From Sphingomonas adhaesiva (GTDB lineage Bacteria > Pseudomonadota > Alphaproteobacteria > Sphingomonadales > Sphingomonadaceae), in assembly GCF_036946125.1 (NCBI RefSeq), contig NZ_JAQIJT010000001.1, positions 1,202,501-1,266,500 on the forward strand: a stretch of 64,000 nucleotides of DNA, written 5' to 3'. Both the position numbers and the translations under genes were made by a program. Shown here piece by piece: positions 42,051 through 50,917 of this stretch. The notes below the pieces were generated by a model. That model was given only the letters and a program-made list of their open reading frames with translations, did not search any database and was not told where the DNA came from. Position 1 is the stretch's first letter. Every line of letters begins with the position of its first letter.

Positions 42051-44042
42051 TCAAAGCTCGATGCCATCGGCTGGGTCCATCGACGCCTGCCGGGCAACCG
42101 ACGTGATTTGACCACGCAGGCTGCGCGCCTTGGCGGCGTCCACGTCCGGGTCGTCGTCGAGCACGTCGAACTCGTTGATGGCAGGTCGTTCGGGCGGCGC
42201 GATCTCCTCCTGCTCGGGCAGTTCCGGCTCGCGGCGGATGCCGGCGTTGGCCGGATCGTCGGCGCTGCCATCGGCGCTGCTCTGCGCCGGTCCTGCTGCC
42301 GGCGCCGGGATCGCCAGCGCAGACCAGTCGTCGGCTGGCGGCGTCGCGGGCCGCTTCGCCTCGGCCACCTTCGGAGGCGGCAGCAGCCGTTCGCGAAACC
42401 GGGCATCCTCGTAATAGCGGGCCTTCTTCGCCCGGATCGGCGGCACGCCCGCGACCAGCAGCAACTCGTCGGCGGGCGGAAGCTGCATCACCTCGCCGGG
42501 CGTCAGCAGCGGTCGGGCCGTCTCCTGCCGGGAGACCATGAGATGGCCGAGCCACGGCGACAGCCGGTGCCCGGCATAATTGGTGGAGTCACGCATCTCC
42601 GTCGCGGTGCCGAGCGCATCCGACACGCGCTTCGCGGTGCGCTCGTCGTTGGTCGCGAAGGCAACGCGGACGTGGCAGTTGTCGAGCACGCTGTTGTTCG
42701 CGCCGTATGCCTTCTCGATCTGGTTGAGGCTCTGCGCGATCAGGAAGCTCTTGATGCCGTAGCCCGCCATGAAGGCCAGTGCGCTCTCGAAGAAGTCGAG
42801 CCGGCCGAGCGCGGGAAACTCGTCGAGCATCAGCAGCAGGCGGTGGCGCTTGGCCGACCCGTTCAGCTCCTCCGTCAGCCGCCGGCCGATCTGATTGAGT
42901 ATCAGGCGGATCAACGGCTTGGTGCGGGCGATGTCGGACGGCGGCACGACGAGGTAGAGGCTGACCGGGCGCTTGCCCGCGACGAGGTCGGCGATGCGCC
43001 AGTCGCACCGCGCCGTCACCTTCGCCACCACCGGATCGCGGTACAAGCCGAGGAACGACATGGCGGTCGACAGGACGCCCGATCGTTCGTTGTCGGATTT
43101 GTTGAGCAACTCGCGCGCCGACGAGGCGATGACGGGATGGACGCCGGCTTCGCCGAGATGCGGCGTCGACATCATCGCGCGTAGCGTCGCCTCCACCGGG
43201 CGCTTCGGATCGGAGAGGAAGCTGGCCACGCCGGCCAGCGTCTTGTCGGGTTCGGCGTAGAGGACGTGGAGGATCGCGCCGACCAGCAGCGAGTGGCTGG
43301 TCTTCTCCCAATGGTTGCGCTTGTCGAGCGCGCCTTCGGGATCGACGAGGATGTCGGCGATGTTCTGCACGTCGCGGACCTCCAAGTCGCCGCGCCGCAC
43401 CTCCAGCAGCGGGTTGTAGGCCGAGGATGCCGCGTCGGTCGGATCGAACAGCAGCACGCGGCCGTGCCCAGCGCGGAAGCCCGCCGTCAGCGTCCAGTTC
43501 TCGCCCTTGATGTCGTGGACGATGACGCTGCCGGGCCAGGTGAGCAGCGTCGGCACGACGAGGCCGACGCCTTTGCCCGACCGCGTCGGCGCGAAGCACA
43601 GGACATGCTCGGGGCCGTCGTGGCGGAGATAGTCGCGGTCGAGCCGGCCGAGCAGCACGCCGTCTGCGCCGAGCAGCCCGGCGGCTTTCACCTCCTCCGG
43701 CGATGCCCAGCGCGCCGAGCCGTAGGTGGCGACGTTCTTCGCTTCCTTCGCTCGCCACATCGACAGGCCGATCGCCACCGCGATCGAGACGAAGCCGCCC
43801 GATGCGGCGATGACTGCGCCCTCCACGAAGATCGCGGGCGCATAGGCGTCGTAGAAGTACCACCACCAGAAGAAGAGCGGCGGATGATAGACCGGCCAGC
43901 CTGCCACCTCGAACCACGGCGTTCCGAGCTGGGGCTGGAAGCCGAGCCGCCACGCGGTCCACTGCGTCGCCGCCCAGGTGGTGGCGACCACGATCGTGAG
44001 AACGAGGGCGACCTGCCCCCAGAGTATCTGGCCTCCGCGCAT
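42051..44042 (-). CDS. traG: Coupling protein TraG (VirD4 family)
   Basis: A 663-residue ATPase: two N-terminal helices (VALVLTIVVATTWAATQW, FVEGAVIAASGGFVSIAVAI), Walker A CFAPTRSGKGVGLVVPTLLT, Walker B HRLLLMLDEFPALGRLDF and a C-terminal acidic tail. It links the relaxase-DNA complex to the Trb channel. It is unusual for this group only in its long Pro/Ala/Asp tail. Confidence 0.95.
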   Translation of the reverse strand: MRGGQILWGQVALVLTIVVATTWAATQWTAWRLGFQPQLGTPWFEVAGWPVYHPPLFFWWWYFYDAYAPAIFVEGAVIAASGGFVSIAVAIGLSMWRAKEAKNVATYGSARWASPEEVKAAGLLGADGVLLGRLDRDYLRHDGPEHVLCFAPTRSGKGVGLVVPTLLTWPGSVIVHDIKGENWTLTAGFRAGHGRVLLFDPTDAASSAYNPLLEVRRGDLEVRDVQNIADILVDPEGALDKRNHWEKTSHSLLVGAILHVLYAEPDKTLAGVASFLSDPKRPVEATLRAMMSTPHLGEAGVHPVIASSARELLNKSDNERSGVLSTAMSFLGLYRDPVVAKVTARCDWRIADLVAGKRPVSLYLVVPPSDIARTKPLIRLILNQIGRRLTEELNGSAKRHRLLLMLDEFPALGRLDFFESALAFMAGYGIKSFLIAQSLNQIEKAYGANNSVLDNCHVRVAFATNDERTAKRVSDALGTATEMRDSTNYAGHRLSPWLGHLMVSRQETARPLLTPGEVMQLPPADELLLVAGVPPIRAKKARYYEDARFRERLLPPPKVAEAKRPATPPADDWSALAIPAPAAGPAQSSADGSADDPANAGIRREPELPEQEEIAPPERPAINEFDVLDDDPDVDAAKARSLRGQITSVARQASMDPADGIEL

Positions 44043-44152
44043 ACCGGCTCCGACGAGAAAGGGAGCCGATCAAAGAATGCACGTCCCCGGCGTGGGCAAC
44101 GGATATCACCGGCGAGCGGGCTACCGGATACCATAGCGAAGAAAAAGGACGG

Positions 44153-44464
44153 TCAGTGCGGCCGGGATCGTGCTTCGGAGGAGGCCCGTTCGAGCAGATG
44201 GCGGTAGCCGGTCTGCGTCATCCACCGCGCGCGTGCCAGATGACTTTCCCAACAGGTCTGGGTCGTCGGGGCCGCCGGATCGCGGTGCAGAACGACCCGC
44301 GCCACCTCCATCCAGTCGGCCCGATCCGCCTGGGCGTCGAGCAGGCGCATGTAGGTGACGAAGTGGGTCTCGTCATAGTCCGTGATCTCCGACGCTGTCG
44401 GCGCCAGATCGTCCACATCCGGGTCGAGTTCGGGCCGCGCCCGCATGGTCCACCTCGCAACCAC
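44153..44464 (-). CDS. Conserved ICE protein of unknown function
   Basis: A 103-residue protein with the recognisable core THFVTYMRLLDAQADRADWM, EVARVVLHRDPAAPTTQTCW and ESHLARARWMTQTGYRHLLE, seen next to traG and an XRE regulator in many alphaproteobacterial elements. No function is established; the helical core with Trp and Arg suggests nucleic-acid or protein binding. It is divergent from the XRE gene across two palindromes and so probably under its control. Confidence 0.75.
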   Translation of the reverse strand: MVARWTMRARPELDPDVDDLAPTASEITDYDETHFVTYMRLLDAQADRADWMEVARVVLHRDPAAPTTQTCWESHLARARWMTQTGYRHLLERASSEARSRPH

Positions 44465-44503
44465 CGCTTGGAGGTGACCGTGTATAGCACATCGCGAAGA
44501 ATC

Positions 44504-44531
44504 GGAACGATCATTCCTAGAACGATCGTTC
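44504..44531. promoter_or_regulatory. Double operator between the XRE regulator and the ICE gene
   Basis: Two related palindromes: GGAACGATCATTCC (44504-44517) and the perfect GAACGATCGTTC (44520-44531), centres 15-16 bases apart. They lie in the 89-base divergent gap, so they are the likely binding sites of the XRE protein. Confidence 0.7.
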
Positions 44532-44553
44532 CTGCGCTGGTTCCTCGTCGCTC

Positions 44554-44766
44554 ATGGACCTCAAGGAGGTCATGGCGACCAACCTGCGTCGGATGCGTCA
44601 TGACAGGGAGATGACGCAGGAGGAGCTGGCCGACCGCGCCGGCCTGAGCGCGCGCTACATCGGCGCGATCGAACGCGCCGACGTGTCGGCTAGCGTCACC
44701 GTGCTGGGGCAGATAGCAGAGGCGCTGAGTGTCGAGCCAGCCAAACTTGTGACGAGATCACGCTGA
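44554..44766 (+). CDS. XRE-family helix-turn-helix regulator
   Basis: A 70-residue protein that is almost only the DNA-binding domain: NLRRMRHDREMTQEELADRA, GLSARYIGAIERADVSASVT, VLGQIAEALSVEP. This is the typical compact regulator of conjugation genes in these elements. It faces the 44153-44464 gene across a pair of palindromes. Its 3' end overlaps the convergent LysR gene by 9 bases. Confidence 0.92.
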   Translation: MDLKEVMATNLRRMRHDREMTQEELADRAGLSARYIGAIERADVSASVTVLGQIAEALSVEPAKLVTRSR

Positions 44767-45696
44767 CCGGCCCATTTCCGTAGCGATGTCGAGCAGAAGT
44801 TTAAGCGTAGGGCTGCGGTTATATGGTGACCACACGGCGCTGAACCGTGCCGGCTCCGTCTCATCTGCGATTGAACGGAAAACGATACCTGGAAACGAAA
44901 TATGCGTCATTGCTTCGGTCGTGAGGGTAATCCCGTCACCGGCGGCTACCATACCCATCAGCGTATCTCGCCCAACGTCGCAGCGACGTATATGGGGGAG
45001 CTGATCGCACTCGCTGATCCGACGCACAACATGGTCGAAAATTTGAGGCCCCATGCCATCGTGGCGGATGAGGAACGCCTCGTCCGCAACGTCGAGCCAG
45101 ACAATGGATTGCCGGCCGGAAAGAAGATGATCCGCCGGCAGAGCAATGACCATCCGCTCGCTCCACAACTGTCGCGTATGGCAATCAGGCGCCCGTACCG
45201 CACCTGCTACGAAGGCCACGTCCAACTTGCCATCGCGAACCAGCGCAACGATTTCCGAAGATCGGCCTTCTATGATCGCTTGCTCAATCGTCGGATAGCT
45301 GGTTCGGAATCGTTGTCGCAGGTCAAAGAGGAATCCACTCGCAATAGGGCTTTGAAGCCCGATGCCAATGCTTCCTTCGAACCCGTGCGAAACCGCACCG
45401 GCCGTGCGCACCGCATGGTCTAACTGCTCAATGCTGGCCGACACCTCGGCCACGAATTTACGCCCGGCCTCGGTTAGCCGGACACCTCGATGGCGCCGCT
45501 CGAACAGCGGGATTTCAAGTACGTCCTCCAACCCCTTAATGCGGGTACTGACGCTCGACTGTGTGACTCCCAAGGCGTTAGCGGCGTGATGAAAATTTAG
45601 AAATTCTGCGACAGCCAAAGTCTGGATCAGGGAAGTGAGTGATATTCGCCCGCGCCAATTTCGACCGCAATCCTGCAGTTGCTTCGTTCGTCGCAT
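44758..45696 (-). CDS. LysR-type transcriptional regulator (cargo)
   Basis: A 312-residue LysR protein: N-terminal winged helix FLNFHHAANALGVTQSSVST, RIKGLEDVLEIPLFERRHRG, VRLTEAGRKFV, then a periplasmic-binding-fold effector domain from about residue 95. The gene lies 12 bases after the ABM-fold gene on the same strand, in a block visibly more AT-rich than the ICE backbone. It probably responds to a small aromatic or epoxide-related molecule; the target is not evident. Confidence 0.9.
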   Translation of the reverse strand: MRRTKQLQDCGRNWRGRISLTSLIQTLAVAEFLNFHHAANALGVTQSSVSTRIKGLEDVLEIPLFERRHRGVRLTEAGRKFVAEVSASIEQLDHAVRTAGAVSHGFEGSIGIGLQSPIASGFLFDLRQRFRTSYPTIEQAIIEGRSSEIVALVRDGKLDVAFVAGAVRAPDCHTRQLWSERMVIALPADHLLSGRQSIVWLDVADEAFLIRHDGMGPQIFDHVVRRISECDQLPHIRRCDVGRDTLMGMVAAGDGITLTTEAMTHISFPGIVFRSIADETEPARFSAVWSPYNRSPTLKLLLDIATEMGRSA

Positions 45697-45708
45697 TTCT
45701 TTGCGGCT

Positions 45709-46026
45709 TCATATTAGAAGGGAGCGGTAGACCGCACGATCCTCGATCGCTCCTACCGGCAACGCCGGCTTTCCGCCGTGGCGGTCATGGTGGCCTTTCA
45801 TATGCAAAATTGCGGTTTCCAAGCAGTCCTGGTCTCGCCAAACTACATGAGTTATTACGTTGTACTCCCCATCACCTGACGTCTTAATTAGCACTTCATT
45901 GCGGAGGCAGCCATCGATAGCACCGATGACGAGGTGGGTTTCGGATACCCCTGCAATGAACCTCTCGATTTGTTCTTCGGGAATTTTGAATTTATCGATT
46001 CTATGAATGAAGTCGTTACCAAGCAT
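45709..46026 (-). CDS. Small ABM-like (alpha+beta barrel) protein, putative monooxygenase or isomerase
   Basis: A 105-residue protein: IDKFKIPEEQIERFIAGVSE, then EVLIKTSGDGEYNVITHVVW and LETAILHMKGHHD resemble the antibiotic biosynthesis monooxygenase (ABM) dimeric barrel. Catalysis is unproven; such proteins oxidise quinols or act on small aromatic compounds. It overlaps the epoxide hydrolase by 11 bases and is followed by the LysR gene, so the three form one operon. Confidence 0.65.
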   Translation of the reverse strand: MLGNDFIHRIDKFKIPEEQIERFIAGVSETHLVIGAIDGCLRNEVLIKTSGDGEYNVITHVVWRDQDCLETAILHMKGHHDRHGGKPALPVGAIEDRAVYRSLLI

Positions 46027-47134
46027 CTTCTATACTCCCTATGAAAGTTGTGAGGTCATTGGCCACAAGCTCGGGAACCTCGAAGCCAGGGAAGTGGCCA
46101 CCTTGTTCAAACTCGGTCCACATGCGGATAATGAAGCGCCGTTCGGCCAACGCTCTGATGGGCAATACAAGGTCGCGCGGCATAACTGCTACGCCGACCG
46201 GAATTGTCGGAAGCGATATGCGGGCCTTGCTGCGGTTGGCATGATAGATGTGCGCAGAAGTACCAGCACAGGTGGTGCACCAGTAAAGTGTGGCGGTTTC
46301 AATAAGAGCCTTAAAGGGTATCGGCAGGTGCCGGTCGTTCCAACGCAGAAAACGGTCTCCCAACCAAGAAAGGAGTCCAACCGGTGAGTCGTTTAAAGCT
46401 AATCCTAAGCTGTCAGGCGTATCCGATTGAACGAGCCAATATGGGGCGCGTTGTTTCATGTAAGACCGCATATGCTCGGCTCTGTCTTCGTCTTCGCCGC
46501 TAAATGTGACTGAGTCGGGGGGCGGCGTAGGGAGAAAGGTGAGGTGTATACCTCGCACGCGTTCTGGCGCTCGGGTGGCCAGAGACTGTGCCAGCACCGA
46601 GCCCCAATCCCCGCCATGAATGTAAAAATGGTCGTGCCCGATAGTTGCCATCAGATCCAGCAACATATCGGTGATAATTTCTATCGTCGGAGAATTGTTA
46701 AGAGGTGTTGAGAACGCGAATCCCGGAAGTGATGGGCATATGCAATCAAATCCGAATGATTTACTGTCCACCTCAGTCATAGAGTTTGCTATATTTGCAG
46801 TCTCGAGAAACGAACTCGGCCATCCATGGAGGAGCAGAACGGGTATATCTCTGGACTTGCCGCTACAAATACGCACGAAATGTAAATTCTGATCAGATAT
46901 TGTAGAGTTGTAATGTTTAAACGCTGCCAAGCTGCGCTCAAACTCTGCAAAATCAAATTCAATCCAGTGTCGAATGGCTTGATCCAACTCACGGGCCGTT
47001 AGTCCGTTTTCCTGCCAGATACATCCAGGCGCGCGACTGAATGAGGTCAGCCTTGGTAGAATTTCATTGCGCCTGTTACGCCATGATGAGCCAAGGCACG
47101 GCTCGAATTCTCGTATGTGCGCCGACCCCAGCAT
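46016..47134 (-). CDS. Epoxide hydrolase (EHN-type alpha/beta hydrolase)
   Basis: A 372-residue enzyme of the microsomal-type epoxide hydrolase family. The N-terminal EHN region (IREFEP through LAAFKHYNSTISDQNLHFVR) is followed by the oxyanion motif LLLHGWPSSFLE, nucleophile Asp in HGGDWGSVLAQSLA and the catalytic His in EQGGHFPGFEVP. It hydrolyses epoxides to diols; the substrate is unknown. ATG 47134 is preferred over 47197 because the latter overlaps the divergent operator and promoter. It is the first gene of an AT-rich operon with the ABM-like and LysR genes. Confidence 0.85.
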   Translation of the reverse strand: MLGSAHIREFEPCLGSSWRNRRNEILPRLTSFSRAPGCIWQENGLTARELDQAIRHWIEFDFAEFERSLAAFKHYNSTISDQNLHFVRICSGKSRDIPVLLLHGWPSSFLETANIANSMTEVDSKSFGFDCICPSLPGFAFSTPLNNSPTIEIITDMLLDLMATIGHDHFYIHGGDWGSVLAQSLATRAPERVRGIHLTFLPTPPPDSVTFSGEDEDRAEHMRSYMKQRAPYWLVQSDTPDSLGLALNDSPVGLLSWLGDRFLRWNDRHLPIPFKALIETATLYWCTTCAGTSAHIYHANRSKARISLPTIPVGVAVMPRDLVLPIRALAERRFIIRMWTEFEQGGHFPGFEVPELVANDLTTFIGSIEDAW

Positions 47135-47154
47135 CCGTCCCAGACCATCCCATC

Positions 47155-47197
47155 TGACAACATGCTGCCAATATGGATATGGACAGTATGCTGTCAA
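47155..47197. promoter_or_regulatory. MarR operator and divergent promoter of the epoxide hydrolase operon
   Basis: Two related inverted repeats, GACAACATGCTGCC (47156-47169) and the perfect GACAGTATGCTGTC (47182-47195). A TTGACA -35 box on minus (47197-47192) overlaps the second and has CATATT about 16 bases on. The divergent MarR protein is the obvious ligand. Confidence 0.6.
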
Positions 47198-47214
47198 TCC
47201 TGTACCGACGCGGA

Positions 47215-47652
47215 ATGGCCGACGAGCACGAAACGAAAACAGGCGAGCTGATATTCGAGATACTGCGATTGCACGGCCGACTCATCGCGGCAGGAGATTC
47301 GTTGGTAGGCCCGCTCGGCCTGACGAGCGCACGATGGCAAGTCTTGGGCACAGTGGCGAACACCGAAGATCGTATCACGATGGCAGATATTGCGCGATCA
47401 TTGGGTCAATCGCGCCAATCAGTACGCCGGGTCGTAAGCGAACTGATTGATGAGGGTTTTCTGGAGATGGCAGATAACCCACGTCATCTACGCGCACCGC
47501 ACGTTATACTTACTTCGAAAGGCATGGAAACATACAGGAAAGCGACGGATGCGCGAATCCCATGGAACCGAAGACTCTCTGAAAAGGTAGCTCCCCAAGA
47601 TGTCGAGGCCGCGTTAGTCGCGGTGCGAAATATTAGACTCGCACTTCAATAG
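47215..47652 (+). CDS. MarR-family transcriptional regulator (cargo)
   Basis: A 145-residue winged-helix protein: ELIFEILRLHGRLIAAGDSL, LTSARWQVLGTVANTEDRIT, MADIARSLGQSRQSVRRVVS and the wing. It probably represses the divergent epoxide hydrolase operon until an effector binds. ATG 47215 is chosen because the frame's first start (47173) would place the operator inside the coding region. Confidence 0.88.
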   Translation: MADEHETKTGELIFEILRLHGRLIAAGDSLVGPLGLTSARWQVLGTVANTEDRITMADIARSLGQSRQSVRRVVSELIDEGFLEMADNPRHLRAPHVILTSKGMETYRKATDARIPWNRRLSEKVAPQDVEAALVAVRNIRLALQ

Positions 47653-47885
47653 GATCACACGTGATGACGACAGATCGGAGGCAATGATCTACCAACGCCT
47701 ACGGCACGATGAAAAGGTGAAGCGATCCTTAAGGAATGCCTCTGACCATCCGTTCAATCTAGGATGGTGACTGCCGGAAGCGGGTTGAGGTTGCTGGTGT
47801 TCGTTTGTTGATCGACTTTCTCGCTGAGCAACTCCTAGGCATTCCTGGGTTCGAGAAGCAGCGGCGGCTACGAGACCAGCGGTCG
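47653..47885. other. Gap between cargo and conjugation genes
   Basis: No convincing gene. The right part reads smoothly into the 3' side of the relaxase gene, so the cargo block was probably inserted here between traG-linked and relaxase-linked genes. No direct repeats marking its ends were found by eye. Confidence 0.5.
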
Positions 47886-49937
47886 TCAAATCCCAAGTGC
47901 CCGCTGCCGCCCAAGCTGCCACGACACCGATCCGCCTTGCACAACTCCGGACACTTCGCGGCCGAGCTGGCGGTTGATGACTGGTCGCCATGGGACAAGC
48001 GTGAACTCGTGGCTTTTTTCTACGACGGCGAACTTGCCGCTTGATAGCTGAACGGTCCCGGTGAACGTGCCGCTGACCGTCTCGCCATCGGTGACAGTGC
48101 GGAAGGGTAACGCCTTCCTGGCGGCCAGCGTCGCACCTGTGCCGGCCAACTCCCGCTCTTGAAGTCTCGCGATCAGGTTGCGCCGATAGGTCACGCCGCC
48201 GTCCTGCTGGCGGGCGGCGTCACCCCGCTCGATCAGCGCCTCGCGCCGCCGCGCCATCGCTTCGCGCACCTGATCGCCGAACCCGGCCTGCGAAAGGTCG
48301 GACATGCCTGCACCGATCAGCCGCCGGTCGAGCCAGGTGGCGCCGTCCGAGCCGATCTGCCGTTCGAGGTCGAAGGTCGAGAGGATGCGGATGTTGGCGC
48401 GGGTGCCTCGCCCGGCATCGTGGGCCATGGCTCGCGCTTCGAAGTCGCCGGGAATGCGCCACCGGTCGGCGTCGATCCGCTCGGCGATGCCGGCACGGCG
48501 CAGCGCCTCCAATCGGCGGACATGGGCATCGACGAAGCCTTGATAGTCGCCGCTTGGCACGCGGCCGCCGAACCGCGCCTGCTCCAGATGGCGGCTCGGC
48601 CGGTAGATGCCGTCTTCGGCCATGCCGGCTATGGCGCGGTCGGCGGGGCGGACCGTGCTCTCCGCCGGTCCGATCTCGACGATGCTGCCGATGCGGGCGT
48701 CCTCGACTCGGGCCGGTTCGATCCCGGAAACATGGTGCGTTCGCCCGTCGATCCCGTCGATCACCAGCGTCAGGTTCTCGCCCAGCTCGTCGGTGAGATG
48801 TTTGTCGAGCACGCGGCCGATGACCGGCGTCGCGGGCGCGGCGTCGTGGATCGCGAAGGTCAGCGGGTCACGCTCGGAGCCCCCGGCCCGCAGCGCCTTC
48901 TGCATGGTGCGGACGATGTCGCCGCGCTCGCCCATCTCGCGCAGCGTCGGCTCCAGCCGCTCGCCCAATTCCCAGATGCCCGGTGCGTGCTCGGTGGCGA
49001 GGCCCATTTCGCCAAGCTTGCCGAGCCGGCGGATACGCAGGGTGCGGTCGAACTGGCCGTGCAGGTCGCGTGGCTCATGGCGCAGGTCGACGACGCGGTC
49101 CTCGGCCTCGGCGATCATCGCGCGGTCGATGCGCGTGAAGCGATCCTTGTCGATCTCGGCGGTCAGCTTGCGGCGCTGCTCGATGTCGGTGACGGGGCCG
49201 AGCTCCAGCGTCGCCCGCTCGCTTGCCCGCTCGCGGATGCCGGCCGACAGATAGTCGCCGTTGACGACGAGATCCCGCCCGTGTTCGTCGCGGCCGTTGA
49301 CGATGACGTGGACGTGCGGGTGGCCGGTGTTGTGGTGGTTGACCGCGACCCAGTCGAGCTTCGTGCCGAGATCGGTCTCTACCTGCACCATCAGCTCGCG
49401 GGTGTAGCCGGTCAGGTCGACGAGGTCGGCGGCGTCCTCGGGCGAGACGATGAAGCGGAATTGGTGACGATCGTCCTTGCCGCGGTCGAGGAAGGCGTCG
49501 CCATCGGCGCGCTCGTCGGCCGCCGAATAGAGCCGGCCGCGTTCGCCGTCGCGGGACGTGCCGTCGCGCTGGATGTAGCGCAGGTGCGCGGCGCCCTTGC
49601 CGTTGCGTCCGGCGCCGCGGACATGGCGGACCTTCACGACGACGCGGCGGCTGCCGGACTGGCGATGGCTCCAGCCGTCCGACAAGTTGCGGGCGCGGAC
49701 GAAGGCGGCTCCGCGCCCGCGCTGGACGCCTCGGCCAGAGGCGACGAGGCTCTTGCCGTTCGTGCTACGGTTGGAGCTGCCGCTCTTCGCCGCCCGGCCT
49801 CGCGGCAAAGCCACCTGCTGCTGGCGCGTGACCTTGCGAACCTGGCTGAGGAAGCTCTTCGCCCGACCGACCTTCGGCGCGTCCGAGCGGACGCGGCCGG
49901 GTCTTGGGCGGAAGCGGCCGTCGTCGTCACCGCTCAT
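47886..49937 (-). CDS. Relaxase (MobP/VirD2 type, DUF3363)
   Basis: A 683-residue protein: basic N terminus, KVRHVRGAGRNGKGAAHLRY, relaxase His motif NHHNTGHPHVHVIVNGRDE (three-His metal site), then DUF3363-type sequence (RLGKLGEMGLATEHAPGIWE) to the C terminus. It nicks the transfer origin and pilots the strand. ATG 49937 (MSGDDDGR) fits the family; the frame's start at 50015 is in unrelated sequence. The nicking site is not identified. Confidence 0.93.
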   Translation of the reverse strand: MSGDDDGRFRPRPGRVRSDAPKVGRAKSFLSQVRKVTRQQQVALPRGRAAKSGSSNRSTNGKSLVASGRGVQRGRGAAFVRARNLSDGWSHRQSGSRRVVVKVRHVRGAGRNGKGAAHLRYIQRDGTSRDGERGRLYSAADERADGDAFLDRGKDDRHQFRFIVSPEDAADLVDLTGYTRELMVQVETDLGTKLDWVAVNHHNTGHPHVHVIVNGRDEHGRDLVVNGDYLSAGIRERASERATLELGPVTDIEQRRKLTAEIDKDRFTRIDRAMIAEAEDRVVDLRHEPRDLHGQFDRTLRIRRLGKLGEMGLATEHAPGIWELGERLEPTLREMGERGDIVRTMQKALRAGGSERDPLTFAIHDAAPATPVIGRVLDKHLTDELGENLTLVIDGIDGRTHHVSGIEPARVEDARIGSIVEIGPAESTVRPADRAIAGMAEDGIYRPSRHLEQARFGGRVPSGDYQGFVDAHVRRLEALRRAGIAERIDADRWRIPGDFEARAMAHDAGRGTRANIRILSTFDLERQIGSDGATWLDRRLIGAGMSDLSQAGFGDQVREAMARRREALIERGDAARQQDGGVTYRRNLIARLQERELAGTGATLAARKALPFRTVTDGETVSGTFTGTVQLSSGKFAVVEKSHEFTLVPWRPVINRQLGREVSGVVQGGSVSWQLGRQRALGI

Positions 49938-50221
49938 GGCTGCCGATCCGCTCCATGCGGCCGGTTTCGGCGGATGGTGCCACGAGAAATGGCGCGGATG
50001 CTGGGTTTGCCGCACCTCGCGGCACCATGACGGCGCGGAGACGGTGCCGCCCCGAACAGTGTGCAGACAAGGGCTTCGCCCTCGAACCGGACCGATGGGG
50101 TGCCGGTTCGTTTAATCTTGCCCTCCGCCTGCTTCCCCCTTCCTGCCTCTTTCGCTGCCGTTTCCACCTGCCGGCTCTCAAATCCCAGGGCGCCCGCGAC
50201 GCTGCCGATCACGCCCGTCAC
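49934..50221 (-). CDS. Small coupled ORF between lytic transglycosylase and relaxase (uncertain)
   Basis: A 95-codon frame whose ATG overlaps the transglycosylase stop by four bases (50218-50221) and whose stop overlaps the relaxase ATG by four bases (49934-49937). That exact double fit is the pattern of the operon. The N-terminal half (MTGVIGSVAGALGFESRQVE, then Lys/Glu-rich) looks protein-like; the C-terminal third is Arg/Pro-rich and less convincing. No family recognised. If not a gene, this 280-base gap holds none. Confidence 0.45.
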   Translation of the reverse strand: MTGVIGSVAGALGFESRQVETAAKEAGRGKQAEGKIKRTGTPSVRFEGEALVCTLFGAAPSPRRHGAARCGKPSIRAISRGTIRRNRPHGADRQP

Positions 50222-50913
50222 GGCCTCGGCACCTGCGCGGCCGATGCGACGAAGAGGCTCTGTTCGCGCGACGCCTGGGCGGCAGCAGCATCGCTCCCGC
50301 CCGTCGCCGGATCGACAGCGGACATGCGCGAAGATGGCGCAACGAACAGCGGCGCTCGTGTCCAGGCGAACGGATCGGCTGCCGCGACCACGATCGTACC
50401 GGTTAGGTCGCCGCCGTCGATGTCCGGTGCGATGGCGGCGATGTACGCGCGCGTTTCGCTCGGCAAAGGACGGCCGGCGAGCGACGCCTCGTAGCGACCG
50501 GGACCGGCATTGTAGGCGGCGAGCATGGCGACGACGCTACCGTAGCGGTCGTGCAGCTCGCGGAGATATGCAGTGCCGGCGAGGATGTTGTCGCGCGGAT
50601 CGTAGGGGTCGGCACCGAGGCGGTGACGGACGCGCAGGTTCTCCCATGTCGCCGGCATCACCTGCATCAGACCGATCGCGCCGGCGTGCGATACCGCCTG
50701 GGGATCGCCTGCGCTCTCGGCGCGCATCACCGCCCTGATCCATGCCGCCGGGATGCCGAAGCGCCGCGACGCCTCCGCTATGTGCCCAGCATAGGGATCG
50801 ACCGGTATCGCGCGGATCGGCCGCGAAGTCTGCGCGCCAACCGGGGGGATCGGTGCTGCGAGGGCGATACCGGTGAGCAGCGCAGTTGCGGTCCGGAGGA
50901 CGATAGCGCGCAT
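50218..50913 (-). CDS. Lytic transglycosylase (VirB1-like) of the conjugation system
   Basis: A 231-residue exported protein: signal peptide (TALLTGIALAAPIPPVGAQ), then a transglycosylase SLT domain with catalytic Glu (VMRAESAGDPQAVSHAGAIG, LMQVMPATWENL) and AYNAGPGRYE. It opens peptidoglycan locally for the mating channel. ATG 50913 follows DUF736 by 4 bases. Confidence 0.93.
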   Translation of the reverse strand: MRAIVLRTATALLTGIALAAPIPPVGAQTSRPIRAIPVDPYAGHIAEASRRFGIPAAWIRAVMRAESAGDPQAVSHAGAIGLMQVMPATWENLRVRHRLGADPYDPRDNILAGTAYLRELHDRYGSVVAMLAAYNAGPGRYEASLAGRPLPSETRAYIAAIAPDIDGGDLTGTIVVAAADPFAWTRAPLFVAPSSRMSAVDPATGGSDAAAAQASREQSLFVASAAQVPRP

Positions 50914-50917
50914 CGGA

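Noticed and set aside
47173..47214. Upstream start of the MarR gene
   Set aside because: Would place the palindromic operator within the coding sequence; the ATG at 47215 fits the family's start.
49927..50181. 84-codon ORF between transglycosylase and relaxase in another frame
   Set aside because: Arg-rich, does not share the ATGA couplings; the 49934-50221 frame fits the operon better.
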